Assembly (NCBI GenBank): GCA_910589415.1
Contig: OU342637.1
Span: 22,915,162 to 22,979,161, forward strand
DNA: 64,000 bases
Direction: 5' to 3'
DNA from: Malachius bipustulatus
Taxonomy: Eukaryota; Arthropoda; Insecta; Coleoptera; Melyridae
This document shows, piece after piece, positions 59,139-64,000 of this stretch (the first letter of the stretch is position 1; each line of letters starts with the position of its first letter). Made by a program: the position numbers and the translations under genes. Under the pieces are notes generated by a model. That model saw only the letters and a program-made list of their open reading frames with translations. It made no database searches and was not told the origin of the DNA.

Positions 59139-62100
59139 TTATAACTGTTCTATTCGTGGATAAAACTTCCTTAGGTTAATGATATTTTGAATACCTAAAT
59201 TTTGATTAGTGTCATTATCCACCACATCGTAAGCATTTGCATGAGGCTTACCAACTACGGTACAAGGACCTCTAAATAGCACAAAGAATTTTTTTATTAC
59301 CCTATCCTCACTGGACGATAATTCATGATTTCGTACCAACACTTGGTCACCAATATTAAATGTCGTCAAAGAATACTTTTTATTGTGTCTTAAACGTCTC
59401 CTATCTGCCTTATTTTTCATTCTTTCATAAGCCAATACCAATATATTTTTCTGCTTTGTTCCTTCAGGAATAGCAATGTCTTTTATAAATGAATTTTCAC
59501 GTTTAATACCAAACTGTAACTCATTGGAACTATAGCCAGTAGTTTCGTTTATCGCCTGGTTAAGGTATTCCTGTACTTTTGACAATTCAAATGCCCACTT
59601 AGTATGTTTGGAAAAACATAACGCTCTTAACAACCTTCCTATTTCCCGATTGTATCGTTCAGTAGGATTTCCACTGGGAAAATATACACTAGTATGCAAG
59701 ACTTTTATCTTCAAGTTACCAAGAGTATTGTTCCAAGAACGGCCTACAAATTGCGTACCATTATCTGAGAGGATTGCTGCAGGTTGTCCTATCTCCTTGA
59801 AATAATGATTAACTAACTTGTTTAAAATGACCTTACGCGTAGCCTTTTTTAATGGATATAATACGACATGTTTAGAAAATAGATCAACGACCACTAGCAA
59901 CTGAGTAGCTCCACCCCTCGAAGCAGGCAACGGTCCCATTAAATCTAAACTAACGAATTCTCCAGGTTTTGAGGGTATTATCGAATGTAAGTCACCATGA
60001 TTTTTAGGACCTATTTTTGTTTTTTGACAAAGACTACATCCGGAAATAATTTTCTTAACAACTGGCCTCATCTTCGGGAAGTAATAAAATCTACGCAACC
60101 ATGAAAAACATTTAAAAGACCCAAAATGACCATTCTCTTGATGTTCTTGTTCCACTAAAGAAATTATATGTTTGGAGGGAATACAAATACGATAGTTGTT
60201 TTTCTCATTTTTTTCATATTTAAACAAACAGCCTTTATAAACTGTGAAATATTTTTCGAATCGATTATCCTTATGTTCCTTTAAAGCCATTATTATTTTT
60301 TTGCAAAAAGCATCGTTATTTTGATCGTCTATTATATTCTTAAAATTCTTTTCAATTTCCCTATACAGTAACGACTGCATCAAACAAATTTCGACCTTGC
60401 CCGATTCAGAAGATTCTTGGGCTACCAGTTGATCACTGGGATTGCGCGATAAAGCATCCGCTGCTTCATTTTCTATCCCTGGACAGTATTGAAATTTAAA
60501 ATCATATTCTTGCAAATATAGAATCCATCTAGTCAATCTCGAGTTAAGAAGTCTACAAGTTAAGAGAAATGATAAAGATGCATGATCACTAATAATTGTC
60601 ACCTTATAACCCAATATAAATATTCTCCATTGCTTCAATGCAGTAATAATAGCTAACAATTCTCGCTCCGTTGTAGTATAAGCTAACTCACTACCTCTTA
60701 GTGACCTTGAATAAAATGAAATAATGTTTTTCTGACCTGTTTTCTCATCCATTTGAAAAAAACAAGCACCAATCCCAAAATTTGATGCATCCGTCTGAAT
60801 AAAATAGGGTTCATCAGGGTTAGGATGATATTGGAGTATTGTTTCAGAAAAACTACGTTTTAGTACTTCGAATGATTCCTGTTGAGCTGCCCCCCATTTC
60901 CAAGGACATCCCTTTTTTAAAAGTTCCCGCAACGGAGTTGCTAACGCTGATAAATTCGGACAGAACCTACGATCAAAATTTATAACACCCATAAAACCCC
61001 TTAATTGTTTTAGGTTTTGCGGCGCTGGGAATGATAAAATCGCTTCTACCCGTTGACAGTCCATTTTTATTCCCTCAGAAGAAATCACATGTCCAAGAAA
61101 ATTAACCTCTTTCTGTACAAATTTAGATTTTTTTAGTTTTATTGTCACACCAGCTTTAGAAAATTTTTCAAAAATGTACCTCAAATGTTTCAAATGATCG
61201 TCAGGATCAAATGAAAACACCAATAAATCATCGACATACGGTATTACAAAATCACCGATGTCATCACCCAAAACAAATTCAAGAGCTCGAATAAAAGCGG
61301 CTACAGAAATTGACAACCCAAAAGCCAACACACAAAAGACATAAGTATGCCCTTCATAACTAAAACCCATATATTTACGATCCTCCTCTGCAATGCTAAC
61401 CTGCCAGTAGGACGAGGTCATATCTATTATACTTAAATAAGTATTTTTTTGAAATTGAAACAACAATTCATTTGGATTTTTAGGCATCACATGGTCTTTT
61501 ATTAACCTAGTATTCAAAAATCGAGCATCGAGACAAACACGACAAGATTGGTCTTTTTTAGTTACTACAACCAAAGGACTGACGTACTCAGTTTGAGCTT
61601 TCTTAATAATGCCTAATTTTTCCATTTGTTTAATCTGTTCCGCCACTGTTTCTTTATATTTATGTGGTATAGGATAAGACTTCCTATAAAATGGAGTATA
61701 GTCATTTAATTTTATTCGATGTTCAAAATTTCGAATCCTTCCTGGTTGTTCAGAAAAAACATGTTCATATTCGAACAATAACTTTTTTAGTTTATTTTTA
61801 AAATTGTCATCTTTTAAATCACAGTCATTAATTGACTCTACTATTGCTTTAAATTTATCTTCATCACGGATTTCTAAGTCTTCAAAATAATTGTCACTGC
61901 AAATGTTTTGTATTACAGACAATTGCACTCTCGACTCTGAATAATTGTTCAATTTTACGCACTCCTTAAATTCATTATTACTGAATTTTCCCAATAATTT
62001 ATTTTCAAATAGATTTATTTCGACTTGAAAATCCTCCAACCAATCACAACCAAGAATTATATCTCTGGATAAGCCTGGTATTATTACACAACCTTGTTTA

Positions 62101-63941
62101 AATGATAGACTCTGATTAATGGTAAACGACAAATAAACTTGTTCTTTTACTTTCTGAGATTTCCCTTTTATTGCTCCCATAACTGTAATGCCTTTTACTG
62201 GTAATTTGATCATTTTATGATTTTTCTCTATCAATTTATTGATAAGATTTGGAGAACAACAACTAATCTGACTCCCACTGTCTACTAGAATTTCTACAGA
62301 AAAACCTTCAATTTCAGCTTTTAAAATAGGTAACCTAGCTACTGACGGCAATTTTCCTTCCAATTCATCAACTAAATAATCTTGAATGTCCGTAAACACC
62401 GAATTATTCTGATTATTTTGTGAAATATTATTCTCATTTTCCACATCAAGTTCAATAATATTCACCCCGGCACTGTCTTCATAAGATTCTCTATTTTTAG
62501 GTATCGCTCCTTCCTGCAAATAATTTCTTTGAATATTACGCCTTTCATCGAGTGTTGCTGGGAATAATGCTGGGACCGTGTTTATTTCACGACGTAAATT
62601 CTGGTTTGGCCGCTCGGAGAAATCGATACTACCATTACCATGTCCCCTACCTACCTCACTTCTTGAAATTTCAACACCTGGGACGGAACTAGATTTTTCA
62701 CGACTATCAACAATATCATAGTTATTTTCCTTTTGGATCATATTGACACTACGTTTTTGATAATTATTCCTCTGTATTTGCGAGTTATTATTTTCTCGGA
62801 AATTAAAATTCCCTTTATTGTTATAATCACTTGGATGATACGAATTAGCGTTTTTACCTGACCTATTAAAAGTTTGATTTTGATAAGGAGGCTTATTAAA
62901 ATTTGTATTTTCAGAGCGGTTAAAATTTCTATCATTACCCTGGCGTCTGGAATAATAGTCATTACGGTCATTTCCTGAATAGTTTTCATTTCTTTTCACT
63001 CGGTACCTATTATCATTATCAAGTCTCCTCAAATAATTTTCAGCATCATCTACATTACGCAACGAAAATAAAATGGCTTCTATTTCAGGTGAAAAGTGGC
63101 TTGAAAGAAGTTTCAAAATTTCATCATCGTCAAGTGGGGGTTCTAGGTACTGAGATTCTTTGGCTAGTTTTATGAAATAATCTGCTTTTGATAAGGAAGA
63201 ATCATCGTATCTACCTAAACAAATCCTTCTATAAGTATCCCTTTGAATATTTAAATTCCAATATTTCGAAAGAAATAAATTTTCAAAATCTTCAAAACTA
63301 ACTATTTGATTTTGCTTAAATTCAAAATATTCAGCAGCTGACCCCTTTAAAGCATCGATAGCTAATTCTACTTTTCTATTATTTGGTATTTCGGCTTCAT
63401 GAAATTTTCTTTTCAACTTTCTCAAAAATACAACTGGATGAACAGAACCTCCAGGATGAAATTGTAATGCCTGTCCTCCCCATTCTTTCCATAAAAATAT
63501 TATGTTTGAATTTGAATTATTATTAACCTGAGCCTGAGGATTTCTGCTTTGAAAAATCACTGACGAATCTTTTAATAAAGTATCATTTTGCTCATCCCTG
63601 GGCTCATCCTTATTATTACTTTTATTTAAAATCCCTTTTCTTTGACTTTCCTGGTCACAATATTTATTTTGATTTTCAACTTTATCTCTCTGATCAACAA
63701 CATTTAAATCTTTATCGATTATTACATTTTCCAAATTATCATTCATTTTGATTACATTTTTATTTAACAATCTTAGCATTTCACTATTTTGGAGAGACTG
63801 AGATTCTAGAATTTTACATAAATTATCAAACTGTTCATCATTTCGCTTTAACAAATAAACAATAGGATCAATACCTTTGTTTTGACTACCTTCAACATTT
63901 TCAGAGTTCGAAGTCTCTGGTTGGTTTTCTGTACCTCCCAT
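59139..63941 (-). CDS. Ty3/Gypsy Gag-Pol polyprotein, intact
   Basis: The ATG at 63941 opens 1600 codons without a stop. A Gag-like region (about 140-310) is followed by an N/R-rich tail (about 310-400) with no CCHC knuckle visible. The protease has VDSGS near 553 and ILGCDWL near 629. The reverse transcriptase spans about 750-950, with YVDD at 902-905. RNase H has QTDAS near 1050 and SDHASL near 1119, ending AADALSRNP. Integrase has an H-x4-H...C-x2-C finger (1267-1305) and a D1333/D1393/E1428 triad. No chromodomain or envelope frame follows. The intact frame suggests a recent copy. It replicates through an RNA intermediate in virus-like particles and integrates into the host genome. Confidence 0.92.
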   Translation of the reverse strand: MGGTENQPETSNSENVEGSQNKGIDPIVYLLKRNDEQFDNLCKILESQSLQNSEMLRLLNKNVIKMNDNLENVIIDKDLNVVDQRDKVENQNKYCDQESQRKGILNKSNNKDEPRDEQNDTLLKDSSVIFQSRNPQAQVNNNSNSNIIFLWKEWGGQALQFHPGGSVHPVVFLRKLKRKFHEAEIPNNRKVELAIDALKGSAAEYFEFKQNQIVSFEDFENLFLSKYWNLNIQRDTYRRICLGRYDDSSLSKADYFIKLAKESQYLEPPLDDDEILKLLSSHFSPEIEAILFSLRNVDDAENYLRRLDNDNRYRVKRNENYSGNDRNDYYSRRQGNDRNFNRSENTNFNKPPYQNQTFNRSGKNANSYHPSDYNNKGNFNFRENNNSQIQRNNYQKRSVNMIQKENNYDIVDSREKSSSVPGVEISRSEVGRGHGNGSIDFSERPNQNLRREINTVPALFPATLDERRNIQRNYLQEGAIPKNRESYEDSAGVNIIELDVENENNISQNNQNNSVFTDIQDYLVDELEGKLPSVARLPILKAEIEGFSVEILVDSGSQISCCSPNLINKLIEKNHKMIKLPVKGITVMGAIKGKSQKVKEQVYLSFTINQSLSFKQGCVIIPGLSRDIILGCDWLEDFQVEINLFENKLLGKFSNNEFKECVKLNNYSESRVQLSVIQNICSDNYFEDLEIRDEDKFKAIVESINDCDLKDDNFKNKLKKLLFEYEHVFSEQPGRIRNFEHRIKLNDYTPFYRKSYPIPHKYKETVAEQIKQMEKLGIIKKAQTEYVSPLVVVTKKDQSCRVCLDARFLNTRLIKDHVMPKNPNELLFQFQKNTYLSIIDMTSSYWQVSIAEEDRKYMGFSYEGHTYVFCVLAFGLSISVAAFIRALEFVLGDDIGDFVIPYVDDLLVFSFDPDDHLKHLRYIFEKFSKAGVTIKLKKSKFVQKEVNFLGHVISSEGIKMDCQRVEAILSFPAPQNLKQLRGFMGVINFDRRFCPNLSALATPLRELLKKGCPWKWGAAQQESFEVLKRSFSETILQYHPNPDEPYFIQTDASNFGIGACFFQMDEKTGQKNIISFYSRSLRGSELAYTTTERELLAIITALKQWRIFILGYKVTIISDHASLSFLLTCRLLNSRLTRWILYLQEYDFKFQYCPGIENEAADALSRNPSDQLVAQESSESGKVEICLMQSLLYREIEKNFKNIIDDQNNDAFCKKIIMALKEHKDNRFEKYFTVYKGCLFKYEKNEKNNYRICIPSKHIISLVEQEHQENGHFGSFKCFSWLRRFYYFPKMRPVVKKIISGCSLCQKTKIGPKNHGDLHSIIPSKPGEFVSLDLMGPLPASRGGATQLLVVVDLFSKHVVLYPLKKATRKVILNKLVNHYFKEIGQPAAILSDNGTQFVGRSWNNTLGNLKIKVLHTSVYFPSGNPTERYNREIGRLLRALCFSKHTKWAFELSKVQEYLNQAINETTGYSSNELQFGIKRENSFIKDIAIPEGTKQKNILVLAYERMKNKADRRRLRHNKKYSLTTFNIGDQVLVRNHELSSSEDRVIKKFFVLFRGPCTVVGKPHANAYDVVDNDTNQNLGIQNIINLRKFYPRIEQL

Positions 63942-64000
63942 TATTAATGCAAAGTTTTCTCACCCAGGACAATTAACATTGAATTTACTGAAAAGTTACT
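63942..64000 (-). other. leader of the Gypsy element, cut by the window edge
   Basis: 59 bp lie upstream of the start codon. No primer-binding site or LTR end is recognisable here, so the leader extends beyond the window. Confidence 0.6.

Noticed and set aside
1..64000. CRISPR arrays, operons and ribosome binding sites
   Set aside because: The window is eukaryotic; no regularly spaced direct repeats or prokaryotic gene arrangement was seen.

Overview
The window looks like AT-rich insect (arthropod) intergenic DNA packed with transposable elements. Evidence for this is the number of non-LTR retrotransposon remains of several clades, an RTE element with a GAAGAA tail, PIF/Harbinger and Crypton-like DNA transposon pieces, many TATACAGGGTG-ended palindromic repeats, and one Ty3/Gypsy element. 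I found no complete host protein-coding gene. Almost every recognisable protein is a mobile-element protein, and nearly all are broken. The order of the insect cannot be fixed from this sequence alone.

Layout. At 1-4.7 kb lies a minus-strand R2-type (restriction-like endonuclease) retrotransposon split by a 741-bp Tc1/mariner-type MITE. At 6.7-10.6 kb are an RNase H relic, a TIR element with an internal degenerate repeat, a piece of a palindromic repeat and a Crypton-like recombinase fragment (minus). At 13.2-14.9 kb a jockey-like RT relic (minus) is split by a large palindrome. At 15.8-19.6 kb are a TIR element, a DDE transposase scrap and an R1/jockey-like RNase H relic (plus). At 20.6 kb the minus strand carries a textbook type I hammerhead ribozyme, of the kind known from Penelope-like retroelements. 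At 21.8-27.8 kb are a 237-bp TTA-flanked MITE, an 834-bp palindrome and a PIF/Harbinger transposon (TSD TAA) whose transposase was replaced by two abutting palindromes. At 29.9-35.4 kb are repeat arms, two jockey-like RT relics (minus) and a degenerate tandem region. At 36.8-37.1 kb is a short CpG-rich island, the best candidate for host promoter or first-exon sequence. At 38.9-41 kb is an internally deleted RTE element bounded by an 11-bp target duplication. At 44.6-48.7 kb are a second TIR MITE and three non-LTR pieces, the last with a near-complete RT. At 50.3-54.6 kb an APE/RT relic is hit by two palindromes. At 57.2-57.8 kb is another RNase H relic (minus). At 58.3-64 kb is a Ty3/Gypsy element (minus) with an uninterrupted 1600-codon gag-pol frame and a candidate 706-bp 3' LTR; its 5' end runs off the window.

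The main pattern is nesting. Palindromes with TATACAGGGTG ends repeatedly sit inside other mobile elements. Several share one inner core but have different outer arms, and some hold two or three concentric pairs of the same terminal motif. The elements do not form a functional pathway; the context is serial insertion and decay. Only the Gypsy element looks recently active.
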